NCBI GenBank assembly: GCA_036380055.1
Contig: DASVFM010000001.1
Span: forward strand, 1 to 64,000
DNA: 64,000 bases
Direction of reading: 5' to 3'
Source of the DNA: PALSA-1003 sp036380055
GTDB lineage: Bacteria; Pseudomonadota; Gammaproteobacteria; Burkholderiales; Casimicrobiaceae
A model generated the notes under the pieces. The model was not told where the DNA came from. It saw nothing but the letters and a program-made list of their open reading frames with translations, and did no database searches. Each line of letters begins with the position of its first letter. The stretch's first letter is position 1. Below are positions 1 through 8,473 of this stretch, piece by piece. The position numbers and the translations under genes are program-made.

Positions 1-2
1 TG

Positions 3-1010
3 GGCGTCTGGGGGCAGGTTGCCGCCGAGCCAGGCGCGGTGACGCCGATCGAAGCGATCGAGATCTCGCAGCGCGGCGGCTTCGGACGCGCGCGCCTGGA
101 GGCGGAGGAGCACGACCTTCCCGCCCTGGGTTATGTGGTGAGCTATCGCGCGCTGCAGTCGGCGTTGGACGCTGCGCTCGAGCGCGCCGGTCGCAGCATC
201 GTCCACGGCGCGAGTGTGACGCGCATCTCGGCAAGGCCGGCCTACGTCATCGTGGAAGCGGACTGCGGTGGCATGCGCGTCGAATACACAAGTCGGCTGG
301 TTGCGCTCGCTGACGGTGGCGGCGAACTCGCGCCTGAGTTGACGCGCCGCCGGCACGACTACGAGCAGGTGGCGTTGGTCGGAAAGGCGTGGCCACGGGA
401 GCCGCATCGTGGCGTCGCGTGCGAGCGCTTCACACCGGAGGGGCCGATGGCGTTGCTCCCCGAGGCCGATCACTACGGCTTCGTGTGGACCACCAGCCCC
501 GCGAGCGCCGAAGCCCTGTGCTCGCTTCCCGACGCGGAGTTTCTGCGCCGGCTGGAAGAGGCGTTCGGGCCGTGCCTCGATGCGCGTGCTCGCGCAGGCA
601 CGCCGAGCTTCCTGCGCGTCGAAGAGCGGCGAACCTTTCCGCTCGCCCTCGAGTTCGTCGGCAAGGTCGTCGGCGAGCGGCTGGCGCTGATGGGCAACGC
701 CGCGCAAGCGCTGCATCCGATCGCCGGTCAAGGATTCAACCTCGGCTTGCGCGATGCCTATGAGCTGGCGCAGGAGTTGCTTGCGACGACACGCGACGAA
801 ATCGGCTCGCGCGAGTCGCTTGCGCGCTATGCTCGGCATAGGCAGCCCGATCGCCTCGCTGGCATCGGTCTTACACACGGGCTGCTCGGTGTCTTCGGCG
901 CGGGCGCGTCGTGGCTGCGCTGGCCGCGAGGGTTGGCGCTTACTTTGCTCGACGCCTCGCCGGTTGCGAAACGAATGTTCACGCGCGCGATGTTGTTCGG
1001 CGTGCGATGA
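3..1010 (+). CDS. ubiH: UbiH/VisC-family FAD-dependent ubiquinone hydroxylase, 3' part
   Basis: The frame is open from the first base, so the N-terminal FAD-binding GxGxxG segment lies outside the window. A GTG at 39 is only an internal codon. The product has the family's middle DG motif (VALADGG near base 310) and the C-terminal flavin motif GNAAQALHPIAGQG (around 700-735), where the GN variant of GD is typical of UbiH/VisC proteins. The family hydroxylates the aromatic ring of ubiquinone precursors and works at the inner membrane. UbiH is favoured over UbiF or UbiI because of the GNAAQxLHPIAGQGFNLGLRD signature, but the exact ring position cannot be assigned. It ends 100 bases before dusB, with a separate promoter in between. 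Confidence 0.82.
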   Translation, partial: GVWGQVAAEPGAVTPIEAIEISQRGGFGRARLEAEEHDLPALGYVVSYRALQSALDAALERAGRSIVHGASVTRISARPAYVIVEADCGGMRVEYTSRLVALADGGGELAPELTRRRHDYEQVALVGKAWPREPHRGVACERFTPEGPMALLPEADHYGFVWTTSPASAEALCSLPDAEFLRRLEEAFGPCLDARARAGTPSFLRVEERRTFPLALEFVGKVVGERLALMGNAAQALHPIAGQGFNLGLRDAYELAQELLATTRDEIGSRESLARYARHRQPDRLAGIGLTHGLLGVFGAGASWLRWPRGLALTLLDASPVAKRMFTRAMLFGVR

Positions 1011-1053
1011 ATGCAACACTCGGGAAAAAAAATCTGTAAACCGACGAACGCGC

Positions 1054-1082
1054 TGAACACCGCCGCGCAAACTCGGTATAAT
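1054..1082 (+). promoter_or_regulatory. Candidate sigma-70 promoter for dusB-fis
   Basis: A perfect -10 box TATAAT lies at 1077-1082, with TGAACA at 1054-1059 (4 of 6 match to TTGACA) and a 17-base spacer. Transcription would start near 1089, about 23 bases before the dusB GTG. This is read directly from sequence and is not experimentally supported. Confidence 0.55.
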
Positions 1083-1111
1083 GCGCTCCCTCTTCGCTGT
1101 AAATTCCGCAC

Positions 1112-2152
1112 GTGTACATCGGCTCGCATCACATCGAGAGCAATTTAGTCGTCGCCCCGATGGCTGGCGTCACCGATCGGCCCTTCCGCCAGCTCTGCAA
1201 GCGGATGGGCGCCGGGCTCGCGGTGTCAGAAATGGTCGCCTCGGATCCGCGACTGCGCGAAACCTTGAAGTCGCAGCGGCGCACCGATCACGCCGGCGAG
1301 GTTGAGCCGATCGCGGTGCAGATCGCGGGCGCGGACCCGCAACAACTGGCCGATGCTGCGCGCTACAACGTCGCGCGAGGCGCCCAGATCATTGACATCA
1401 ACATGGGGTGCCCGGCAAAGAAGGTCTGCAACGTCGCGGCTGGCTCGGCTTTGCTGCGCGACGAGCCTCTCGTCGCGGCGATTGTCGCCAGCGTAGTCAG
1501 GGCCGTCGAGGTTCCGGTGACCCTCAAGATCCGCACGGGCTGGGATCGTCAGCATCGCAACGCAGTGCGGGTGGCACGGATCGCCGCGGAGGCCGGAATC
1601 GCCGCGCTCTCGGTCCACGGGCGCACGCGCGAGTGCGGGTTCGTCGGTCCTGTGGACTACGACACGATCGCCGAGGTCAAGCGCGCCGTGTCCATACCGG
1701 TCACCGCGAACGGCGATATCGACTCACCCGAGAAGGCCAGGGAAGTGCTTGAGCGCACGGGCGCCGACGCGGTCATGATAGGTAGGGCGGCGCAAGGACG
1801 GCCGTGGATCTTCCGCGAGATCCGACACTACCTCGCGCACGGCGAGATGCCGCCGCAGCCGCGCGTGGAAGAAATACGGCGCCTCGTGCTCGAGCACCTC
1901 GCCGAGCACTACGCCTTCTACGGCGAGGCAGCGGGCGTGCGCATCGCGCGCAAGCATTTGGGGTGGTACGCGAGCGAGTTCGTCGGAGGCGAGGCGTTCC
2001 GCCAGGAAATCAACCAGCTCGAGACGTCGGCGGCACAGATCGCCGCGGTCAACAGATTTTTCGATCGCCTTGCCGCGCTCGGGGAGCGGCTTGAACACCG
2101 CGCCCGATTGCGCGCCACGGGGTCAAGGGAAGAGGAGGCCCTGGCCGCATGA
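1112..2152 (+). CDS. dusB: tRNA-dihydrouridine synthase B
   Basis: This FMN-dependent enzyme reduces specific uridines in the tRNA D-loop to dihydrouridine, in the cytoplasm. The 346-residue product has the TIM-barrel start VVAPMAGVTDRPFR, the signature INMGCPAKKVCN with the catalytic cysteine in the MGCPxKK stretch, the KIRTGW segment, the LSVHGRTR motif and the C-terminal phosphate-binding ANGDIDSPEKA and MIGRAAQGRPW. The start is GTG at 1112; no strong Shine-Dalgarno is visible, but the N-terminus matches the family. Its stop overlaps the fis start by four bases (ATGA), the usual dusB-fis operon arrangement in proteobacteria. Confidence 0.96.
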   Translation: MYIGSHHIESNLVVAPMAGVTDRPFRQLCKRMGAGLAVSEMVASDPRLRETLKSQRRTDHAGEVEPIAVQIAGADPQQLADAARYNVARGAQIIDINMGCPAKKVCNVAAGSALLRDEPLVAAIVASVVRAVEVPVTLKIRTGWDRQHRNAVRVARIAAEAGIAALSVHGRTRECGFVGPVDYDTIAEVKRAVSIPVTANGDIDSPEKAREVLERTGADAVMIGRAAQGRPWIFREIRHYLAHGEMPPQPRVEEIRRLVLEHLAEHYAFYGEAAGVRIARKHLGWYASEFVGGEAFRQEINQLETSAAQIAAVNRFFDRLAALGERLEHRARLRATGSREEEALAA

Positions 2153-2403
2153 GAAAAACCGTTCGCCTGAATGGCGGCAATGAGATCTGCCGCAGCGTGG
2201 AGAAGTCGCTCGACGAGTATTTCCGCAAGCTGGACGGGGAGGCGCCGCACGGCATCTACGACATGGTGATTGCCAACGTCGAGCGCTCCATGCTTGCAAC
2301 GATCATGCACCGCGCCAACGGCAACCAGAGCCAGGCCGCGGACATGCTGGGGCTGAACCGCAACACCCTGCGCACGAAGCTTTCCAAATACGGGATTCGC
2401 TAG
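2149..2403 (+). CDS. fis: Nucleoid-associated DNA-binding protein Fis
   Basis: The 84-residue protein ends in the Fis helix-turn-helix, with NQSQAADMLGLNRNTLR as recognition region at about residues 61-77. The N-terminal half carries the helices that form the dimer (SVEKSLDEYFRKL). Fis bends DNA and modulates rRNA promoters, recombination and replication in growing cells. The gene is translationally coupled to dusB (ATGA overlap) and only 27 bases precede purH, so purH may be co-transcribed. It is shorter than the 98-residue enterobacterial Fis at the N-terminus, as is common in betaproteobacteria. Confidence 0.93.
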   Translation: MRKTVRLNGGNEICRSVEKSLDEYFRKLDGEAPHGIYDMVIANVERSMLATIMHRANGNQSQAADMLGLNRNTLRTKLSKYGIR

Positions 2404-2430
2404 GTAGCGCTTTAGTCCATCGGCGGCGCG

Positions 2431-4005
2431 ATGGTTGGCCCGATCACGCAGGCGCTGCTGTCGGTATCGGACAAGACCGGGCTCGTTGATTTCGCGCGGG
2501 GCCTCTCCGGCCTGGGCGTGAAGCTCCTGTCGACCGGCGGCACGGCCCGGACGCTCGTCGAGGCGGGGCTCCCCGTCACCGAGGTGGCCGCCTACACGGG
2601 CTTTCCCGAGATGCTCGACGGGCGGGTGAAAACCCTGCACCCGAAGGTACACGGCGGCATTCTCGCCCGCCGCGACGTCCCCGAGCACGTTTCAGCGCTG
2701 AAAGCTTACGGCATCCCGGCGATCGACCTCGTCGTGGTCAACCTCTATCCGTTCCGCGCAACCGTTGCGCGCGCCGGCTGCACGTTGGGGGAAGCGGTCG
2801 AGAACATCGACATCGGCGGGCCAACGCTGGTGCGGGCCGCGGCGAAGAACTATGCGCACGTGGGCGTCGTTGTCGACCCGGCGGACTACGTTGCGCTGCT
2901 TGCTGAGCTCCGCTCGAGCAATGTGACACTGTCTGCGAGCACCCGCTTTCGGCTGGCGCAGAAGGCCTTTTCGCACACGGCGGCGTACGACGGCGCGATC
3001 AGCAACTACCTTACGGCCCGTGATCTGGCCGGCGCGCAGAGTAGCGAGTTCCCGGAGCGCTTCACCTGGCAGGGCGTGAAGCTGCAGGACCTGCGCTACG
3101 GAGAGAATCCGCATCAGCGGGCTGCCTTTTATCGCGACGAGGCTCCCGCTGCGGGCACGATCGCGACTTACCGGCAGCTTCAAGGCAAAGAGCTTTCCTA
3201 CAATAACATCGCCGACAGCGATGCGGCGGTCGAATGCGTCGCCAGCTTCGCCGAGCCGGCGTGTGTGATCGTGAAGCACGCCAACCCCTGCGGGGCCGCG
3301 ATCGCCGCGACGCCGCTCGATGCCTATCGAGCAGCCTTCATGACCGACCCAACCTCGGCGTTCGGCGGGATCATCGCCTTCAATCGGAAGGTGGACGCCG
3401 ATACCGTGGACGCTCTCGGGGCGCAGTTCGTCGAAGTCGTGATCGCGCCGGCCTACACCGAAGAGGCGCTCGCGCGCATGGCGAAGAAGGCGAACGTGCG
3501 CGTGCTGGCGGTGTCGCCCGCGACAAGCGCACCTGCCTTGCCCTGGGATTTCAAGCGGGTGGGCGGCGGGATGCTGCTGCAGACCGCGGATCAGACCGAG
3601 GCGGGCCCGGAGGAAATCAGGGTGGTCACGCGCAAAGCGCCCACCGACGCGCAGCTCGCCGATCTCCGCTTCGTATGGCGCGTGGCGAAGTACGTCAAGT
3701 CGAACGCCATCGTGTATGGCAGCGGTGGCCGCACGCTCGGCATCGGCGCGGGTCAGATGAGCCGTGTGGACTCGACGCGGATCGCGGCGATGAAGGCGGC
3801 CAGCGCGGGGCTCTCGCTCGCCGGCTCGGTCGTGGCCTCGGACGCCTTCTTTCCCTTCCGGGACGGGCTCGATGTCGTTGCCGACAACGGGGCGGTTGCG
3901 GTGATTCAACCAGGTGGTAGCATGCGCGACGCCGAAGTGATCGCGGCGGCCGACGAGCGCGGCATCGCGATGGTCTTCACCGACATACGGCATTTCCGGC
4001 ACTGA
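2431..4005 (+). CDS. purH: Bifunctional AICAR formyltransferase / IMP cyclohydrolase
   Basis: PurH carries out the last two steps of purine synthesis, formylating AICAR with 10-formyl-THF and closing the ring to IMP. The 524-residue product has the N-terminal MGS-like cyclohydrolase domain (about 1-150, with STGGTAR and DGRVKTLHPKVHGG) and the C-terminal transformylase domain. The catalytic Lys-His pair lies in VIVKHANPCGAA (K282, H283). The C-terminus carries SDAFFPFRDGLD and the GGSMRDAEVIAAADE stretch. Length and domain order are normal. It follows fis by 27 bases and is separated from purD by a PagP-like gene. Confidence 0.97.
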   Translation: MVGPITQALLSVSDKTGLVDFARGLSGLGVKLLSTGGTARTLVEAGLPVTEVAAYTGFPEMLDGRVKTLHPKVHGGILARRDVPEHVSALKAYGIPAIDLVVVNLYPFRATVARAGCTLGEAVENIDIGGPTLVRAAAKNYAHVGVVVDPADYVALLAELRSSNVTLSASTRFRLAQKAFSHTAAYDGAISNYLTARDLAGAQSSEFPERFTWQGVKLQDLRYGENPHQRAAFYRDEAPAAGTIATYRQLQGKELSYNNIADSDAAVECVASFAEPACVIVKHANPCGAAIAATPLDAYRAAFMTDPTSAFGGIIAFNRKVDADTVDALGAQFVEVVIAPAYTEEALARMAKKANVRVLAVSPATSAPALPWDFKRVGGGMLLQTADQTEAGPEEIRVVTRKAPTDAQLADLRFVWRVAKYVKSNAIVYGSGGRTLGIGAGQMSRVDSTRIAAMKAASAGLSLAGSVVASDAFFPFRDGLDVVADNGAVAVIQPGGSMRDAEVIAAADERGIAMVFTDIRHFRH

Positions 4006-4035
4006 TCCGCGTCCGGTCAGCAGAGGGGAATCGTC

Positions 4036-4602
4036 TTGAAGCGATGGGTACTCGTGGGTGTCGTCGCATGCGTGCTGCCGGGCACGGCAGTGGCGCTCGA
4101 ATGCGCAGATTTCGGTAAATGGCTGGAGTTCGGCTGCCGCCACGTGGTGGACACTTACCAAGAGGGTGACAACGCGCTGCTCCTTTCCGGCTACCAGTGG
4201 CACCTTCCCTACGACTGGTCGCCTGAAACTCGCGCGACGGAGAACGAGAATGCCTGGGGCTTGGGCGTGTCGAAGGCGCGCGACCATCCCGAGGAGGGCT
4301 ACACTGAGGACGTGTTCTTCCTGGTGTTCGAGGATTCTCACAAGACTGCGCAATTTAACCTTGGCTACGCATGGCGAACGTACTGGGGAGAGCGCGAGAA
4401 GCTCCAGTTCGGACTCGGCTTCGCCGCTGCGATCGTGCAACGGCCGGACATCGCGAACGGATGGCCCTTCCCGGCCGCGCTTCCGCTGGCCACGCTGCGC
4501 CATGGCACGACCGAGGTTCTCACCGCCTACATACCGAAGCTCAACGGCGGCATCAACCACGGCAGCGTGCTCTACATCTTCGGGAAGATCGACCTGAAGT
4601 GA
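4036..4602 (+). CDS. pagP: PagP-like lipid A palmitoyltransferase
   Basis: PagP is an outer-membrane beta-barrel enzyme that moves a palmitate from a phospholipid onto lipid A, changing outer-membrane permeability and resistance to cationic peptides. The 188-residue precursor starts with a signal peptide (MKRWVLVGVVACVLPGTAVA). It then matches PagP along its length: GYQWHLPYDW with the catalytic-type His56, FEDSHK with the Asp100-Ser101 pair equivalent to E. coli Asp76-Ser77, LGFAAAIVQRPD, the PxPAALPLATLRHG region and AYIPKLNGGINHGSVLYIF near the end. The start is TTG at 4036, chosen because AGAGGGGA lies six bases upstream and the signal peptide begins there. It sits between purH and purD in the same direction, an unusual place for a lipid A enzyme. 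Acyl-chain choice cannot be read from the sequence. Confidence 0.86.
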   Translation: MKRWVLVGVVACVLPGTAVALECADFGKWLEFGCRHVVDTYQEGDNALLLSGYQWHLPYDWSPETRATENENAWGLGVSKARDHPEEGYTEDVFFLVFEDSHKTAQFNLGYAWRTYWGEREKLQFGLGFAAAIVQRPDIANGWPFPAALPLATLRHGTTEVLTAYIPKLNGGINHGSVLYIFGKIDLK

Positions 4603-4645
4603 GCGTTGCGACACGAGCAGCGACAAGGGTCAGGCGGGCGGCGCC

Positions 4646-5923
4646 TTGAAAGTCCTGGTGATCGGCGGCGGCGGGCGCGAGCACGCGCTTGCCTGGAGGA
4701 TCGCGCGATCGCCGCGCGTGGCCAGGGTGTTCGTGGCGCCGGGCAACGCCGGGACGGAGCGCGAGGAAGGGCTGATCAACGTCGAGGTTGCGGGCGCAGA
4801 GGAACTCGTGCGCTTTGCGAAACGCGAGCAGATCACCCTGACCGTGGTGGGGCCCGAAGCGCCGCTCGCCGCGGGGCTCGTCGATGCGTTCCGTGCAGAG
4901 GGCCTCAGGATCTTCGGCCCGACGCGGGCGGCTGCGCAACTCGAAAGCTCGAAAGACTTCGCCAAGGCGTTCATGGCGAGGCACGCGATACCGACGGCCG
5001 CCTACGCAACCTTCAGCGATGCTCCCGCGGCGCACGCCTACGTCGACGCCAGCGGAGCGCCCATCGTCGTCAAGGCGGACGGCCTCGCCGCCGGCAAGGG
5101 AGTCGTCGTAGCGGCAACAGCGGGCGAGGCCCACGCCGCCATCGATGCGATGCTGGGCGATCGTCGCCTGGGCGAAGCCGGGGCGCGGGTCGTCATCGAA
5201 GAGTTCCTCGCCGGCGAGGAGGCGAGCTTCATCGTGATGGCCGACGGCGAGCACGCCCTGCCGCTCGCGTCCTCACAGGATCACAAGCGCCTCCTCGACG
5301 GCGACCGCGGTCCGAACACGGGCGGCATGGGCGCGTACTCTCCGGCGCCCGTGGTGACGCCGTCGGTGCACGCGCGGATCATGCGCGAGATCATCCTGCC
5401 GGCGATCCGCGGCATGGCGGCCGAAGGCATGCCCTACACCGGGTTCCTCTACGCGGGCGTGATGATCGATGCGGCAGGCGCACCGCGCACCCTCGAGTTC
5501 AACTGCCGTCTCGGCGACCCCGAGGCGCAGCCGATCATGATGCGGCTCAAATCCGACCTGGTCGAGTTGCTGCAGCACGCGCTCGAGGGGACGCTCGATC
5601 TCGTGGACGCGGAGTGGGATCGTCGTGCGGCGCTGGGCGTCGTGGTCGCGGCGGCAGGATACCCCGAGCAGCCGCGCAAGGGCGATGCAATTTCCGGGCT
5701 CGACGCCGCGCCCGCCGATTGCTGCGTGTTCCACGCCGCGACCGCGCGCGCCGACGACACGGTCGTGACCAGCGGCGGACGGGTGCTCTGCGTGACCGCG
5801 CTCGGCGAGACGGTGCGCCAGGCGCAGCGCACGGCCTACGCCGCCGTGCGTTCGATTCATTTCGACGGCATGCAGTACCGCACTGACATCGGCTATCGCG
5901 CAATCGGCTCGCAGAAGCGCTGA
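4646..5923 (+). CDS. purD: Phosphoribosylamine-glycine ligase (GARS)
   Basis: PurD joins glycine to 5-phosphoribosylamine using ATP, the second step of purine synthesis. The 425-residue protein begins with the Rossmann-like GGGGREHALAW and PGNAGTE motifs. It continues with the ATP-grasp domain (VVKADGLAAGKGVVVA at about residues 140-155), the family signature DHKRLLDGDRGPNTGGMGAYSP, and metal-ligand region LEFNCRLGDPEAQP. The start is TTG at 4646, the only start giving the conserved MKVLVIGGGGREHA beginning. It lies 43 bases after pagP and probably belongs to the purine transcription unit. Confidence 0.96.
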   Translation: MKVLVIGGGGREHALAWRIARSPRVARVFVAPGNAGTEREEGLINVEVAGAEELVRFAKREQITLTVVGPEAPLAAGLVDAFRAEGLRIFGPTRAAAQLESSKDFAKAFMARHAIPTAAYATFSDAPAAHAYVDASGAPIVVKADGLAAGKGVVVAATAGEAHAAIDAMLGDRRLGEAGARVVIEEFLAGEEASFIVMADGEHALPLASSQDHKRLLDGDRGPNTGGMGAYSPAPVVTPSVHARIMREIILPAIRGMAAEGMPYTGFLYAGVMIDAAGAPRTLEFNCRLGDPEAQPIMMRLKSDLVELLQHALEGTLDLVDAEWDRRAALGVVVAAAGYPEQPRKGDAISGLDAAPADCCVFHAATARADDTVVTSGGRVLCVTALGETVRQAQRTAYAAVRSIHFDGMQYRTDIGYRAIGSQKR

Positions 5924-5943
5924 AGACCGGCGAGCAAGCGGCG

Positions 5944-5972
5944 TTAACAGCCGCCCGCGCCTTTGCTAGCAT
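5944..5972 (+). promoter_or_regulatory. Candidate promoter for hemF
   Basis: TTAACA at 5944-5949 (5 of 6) and TAGCAT at 5967-5972 (4 of 6) are separated by exactly 17 bases, 28 bases before the hemF ATG. This would give the hemF-Nudix-acylphosphatase group its own start. Confidence 0.4.
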
Positions 5973-5999
5973 CGACGTCGTTGCACGCCCGATAACCCC

Positions 6000-6899
6000 A
6001 TGGATCTCACTCGCGCGCGAACCTACTTCACGGATCTGCAGAGCCGCATCGTGGCGCGGCTGGAAGCGCTCGAGGGGCGCGCCTTCCGTCGCGACAGCTG
6101 GCAGCGCGCGGAGGGTGGCGGTGGACTCGCCTGCATCGTCGAGGAAGGCGGGGTCCTCGAGCGCGGTGGAGTAAATTTTTCGCACGTCCGTGGCGATCGC
6201 CTCCCGCCATCGGCTACCGCTACGCGTCCCCAGCTTGCCGGGCGCGCCTTCGAGGTCCTCGGCGTTTCGCTGGTGCTGCATCCGGTGAATCCCTACGCGC
6301 CGACGGTGCACATGAACGTGCGTCTGTTCAGCGCCCGCAAGGAAGGCGCCGAAGATCTCTGGTGGTTCGGTGGCGGCATGGACTTGACGCCCTACTACGG
6401 ATTCGAGGAGGACGCCCGCCACTTTCATGAGCAGTGCCGCGACGCGCTGGCGCCCTTCGGGTCCGAGTACCACCCGCGATTCAAGCGCTGGTGCGACGAG
6501 TATTTCTTTCTTCGCCATCGCAACGAGCCGCGCGGGATCGGCGGCATCTTCTTCGATGATCTCAACGACAACGGCTTCGAGCACTGCTTCGCGCTCACCA
6601 TGAGCGTCGGTGATCATTTCCTGCCGGCGTATGAGCCGATCCTCGAGCGGCGCAGGGCTACCCCCTATGGCGAGCGCGAGCGCGATTTTCAAGCCTACCG
6701 CCGCGGCCGTTACGTCGAATTCAACCTCGTCTACGATCGCGGGACCCTGTTCGGTCTGCAATCGAACGGCCGCAGCGAGGCGATCCTGATGTCGTTGCCA
6801 CCCGTGGTGCGATGGCGCTACGACTGGCGGCCTGCCCCAGGCAGCGCCGAGGCGAAGCTGTACTCCGATTTTCTCGTCGTGCGCGACTGGCTCTCGTGA
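6000..6899 (+). CDS. hemF: Oxygen-dependent coproporphyrinogen III oxidase
   Basis: HemF uses O2 to decarboxylate two propionates of coproporphyrinogen III, giving protoporphyrinogen IX in the cytoplasm. The 299-residue product contains the family signatures LHPVNPYAPTVHMNVR, WWFGGGMDLTPYYGFEED, FKRWCDEYFFLRHRNEPRGIGGIFFDD and the C-terminal EFNLVYDRGTLFGLQSNGR, with normal length. The presence of an O2-requiring step indicates aerobic haem synthesis. Its stop overlaps the start of the next gene (GTGA), so the Nudix gene is probably co-translated. Confidence 0.97.
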   Translation: MDLTRARTYFTDLQSRIVARLEALEGRAFRRDSWQRAEGGGGLACIVEEGGVLERGGVNFSHVRGDRLPPSATATRPQLAGRAFEVLGVSLVLHPVNPYAPTVHMNVRLFSARKEGAEDLWWFGGGMDLTPYYGFEEDARHFHEQCRDALAPFGSEYHPRFKRWCDEYFFLRHRNEPRGIGGIFFDDLNDNGFEHCFALTMSVGDHFLPAYEPILERRRATPYGERERDFQAYRRGRYVEFNLVYDRGTLFGLQSNGRSEAILMSLPPVVRWRYDWRPAPGSAEAKLYSDFLVVRDWLS

Positions 6900-7456
6900 A
6901 GAAAAACGAAGACGCGCACCTGGTCGAGACGACGATCGCCTCGGACGACGTGTTCCAGGGCAAGCTGCTGCACGTGAAGTGCGACACGGTGCGCCTCCCC
7001 GACGGGAGCACGGCGACGCGCGAGTACATCGTTCACCCGGGCGCCGTGATGGTAGTGCCGTGGCTGCCGGACGGAAAGCTCCTCTTCGAGCGCCAGTATC
7101 GTTATCCGCTCGCGCGCGTGTTCATCGAGTTCCCGGCCGGGAAGATCGATCCTGGCGAGGAACCGCTGGACACCGCGCGGCGCGAGCTCCTCGAGGAGAC
7201 AGGATACACAGCTCGGCGCTGGTCGTACGCGTCGACGCTGCATCCGCTCATCACGTATTCGACCGAACGAATCGACATCTACGTCGCCGAGGGTCTCGAG
7301 CACGTGGGCGCGCGCCCCGATGCAGGCGAATTCGTGGAAACCTTCGACGCGACGCTGGAAGAGGCGTTGGGCTGGCTCGACCGGGGAGAGATAACCGACG
7401 TGAAGACGATGCTCGGCCTCCTGCTGCTCGCGCGGGGCCTCACACAGCCTCGATGA
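6896..7456 (+). CDS. Nudix hydrolase, ADP-ribose pyrophosphatase type
   Basis: The 186-residue protein has a complete Nudix box, GX5EX7REUXEEXGU, at about residues 83-105 (GKIDPGEEPLDTARRELLEE then TGY). The N-terminal layout (FQGKLLHVKCDTVRLPDG, then REYIVHPGAVMVVP) is that of NudF-like ADP-ribose pyrophosphatases, which split ADP-ribose to AMP and ribose-5-phosphate. I chose GTG at 6896, overlapping the hemF stop, rather than a longer upstream start inside hemF, because homology begins here. Substrate assignment is by family only. Confidence 0.86.
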   Translation: MKKNEDAHLVETTIASDDVFQGKLLHVKCDTVRLPDGSTATREYIVHPGAVMVVPWLPDGKLLFERQYRYPLARVFIEFPAGKIDPGEEPLDTARRELLEETGYTARRWSYASTLHPLITYSTERIDIYVAEGLEHVGARPDAGEFVETFDATLEEALGWLDRGEITDVKTMLGLLLLARGLTQPR

Positions 7457-7743
7457 GCGCGGCCCCGAGAATCGCGCGCTGCGTGAGGATCGGCGGCCGG
7501 GTGCAGGGCGTGGGCTTTCGCTACGCGCTGGCGGACGAAGCGCGCTCCCGCGGACTGGGAGGCTGGGTCCGCAACCGGCGCGACGGGACGGTCGAGGCTC
7601 TGCTGAGCGGACCCGAGGAGCATATCGAAGCCGTGATCGCATGGGCGCACCGCGGGCCGCCGGCGGCACGGGTAACGTCGGTCACCGTCGAGCCGTCGAC
7701 GATGACAGACCTGTTCGACTTCGAGATCGCTAGTACGCTCTGA
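7453..7743 (+). CDS. acyP: Acylphosphatase
   Basis: This small (96-residue) enzyme hydrolyses acyl phosphates such as carbamoyl or 1,3-bisphosphoglycerate phosphate. It has both family motifs: the phosphate loop GGRVQGVGFRYAL with its catalytic arginine at about residue 23, and GWVRNRRDGTVEALLSGPEE with the catalytic asparagine. The ATG at 7453 overlaps the Nudix stop (ATGA). Its 3' end overlaps the convergent membrane-protein gene by 14 bases. Confidence 0.93.
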   Translation: MSAAPRIARCVRIGGRVQGVGFRYALADEARSRGLGGWVRNRRDGTVEALLSGPEEHIEAVIAWAHRGPPAARVTSVTVEPSTMTDLFDFEIASTL

Positions 7744-8452
7744 CCGACTCGGGCGACGCGTAGATGTCGCTCCACGCAGCGAAGCTCGCGGCTGCGATCA
7801 GCGGAAACACCGCGATCAGCCCGATCCAGAAAGTCAGCAGGCCGACGAGGGTCAGCGCGAGCGAAAGCAGCCCGAAGAGCACGAGCGACGGCGCGTTCAC
7901 CGCGAAACCCTGCAGGCTCCGCGCGAATGCACGAACGAAGCCCGCGTCCTCGAACAACGCCGCCATTGGCACGAAGAGCAGGGGCAGGGACACGAATGTC
8001 GCCGTGGCGATCACCGTGAGCAGGACGTCGGGCGTCAAACGCGGGTCCGATGGATCGGCGAGGAGGTTCGCGCCTGCCAGGGTATAGGCGACGCCGAACT
8101 CGGCGGCCGACACCACGAGCGAGGCCACGACGATGGCAGCCAGCGCACCGGGCGGCGCGCGGAAGGCGGCGAGCGCGTAGCGGAGCTCGAGCGGCGAGCC
8201 GCGATCGAGCGCTGCCGCGCCGAGCAGCAGCCCGCACTCGATGACGGGGACGATCACCTCGGCGGCCGCGCGGCCGACGCCAGGCACGAGCTCGAGGAGA
8301 AGCTTGCTCGCGAGCGTGATCGCGCCAAGTGCACACCAGCGGGCCGGCGCGCGCTTGAAGAGACGCAAGCCGGTTTGGAACCAGAGGAATGCTTGCAGCG
8401 GCGGCCGCGAGCGCGGGATGAGTGACGCGGCGGGCGACGGCGGCTCGGTCAT
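7730..8452 (-). CDS. Polytopic membrane protein of unknown function (BPSS1780-like)
   Basis: The 240-residue protein has a short N-terminal cytoplasmic stretch with QAFLWFQTGLRLFKRAPARW, then about five or six hydrophobic segments (for example ALGAITLASKLLLELV, ALAAIVVASLVVSAAEFGV, LLTVIATATFVSLPLLFVP, LVLFGLLSLALTLVGLLTFW). The layout resembles the BPSS1780-type membrane protein family of betaproteobacteria; I am only moderately sure of that label. No catalytic motif is visible. It is convergent with acyP (14-base overlap) and lies 21 bases downstream of livF on the same strand, so it may be read with the liv genes. Confidence 0.7.
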   Translation of the reverse strand: MTEPPSPAASLIPRSRPPLQAFLWFQTGLRLFKRAPARWCALGAITLASKLLLELVPGVGRAAAEVIVPVIECGLLLGAAALDRGSPLELRYALAAFRAPPGALAAIVVASLVVSAAEFGVAYTLAGANLLADPSDPRLTPDVLLTVIATATFVSLPLLFVPMAALFEDAGFVRAFARSLQGFAVNAPSLVLFGLLSLALTLVGLLTFWIGLIAVFPLIAAASFAAWSDIYASPESVRAY

Positions 8453-8473
8453 CGCGACCGGCTTCTCCTGAAG

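Noticed and set aside
2692..4626. 644-codon open frame antisense to purH and pagP
   Set aside because: It mirrors strongly conserved purH on the other strand; its predicted protein is His/Arg-rich low-complexity with no domain. GC-rich codon bias produces such long antisense frames.
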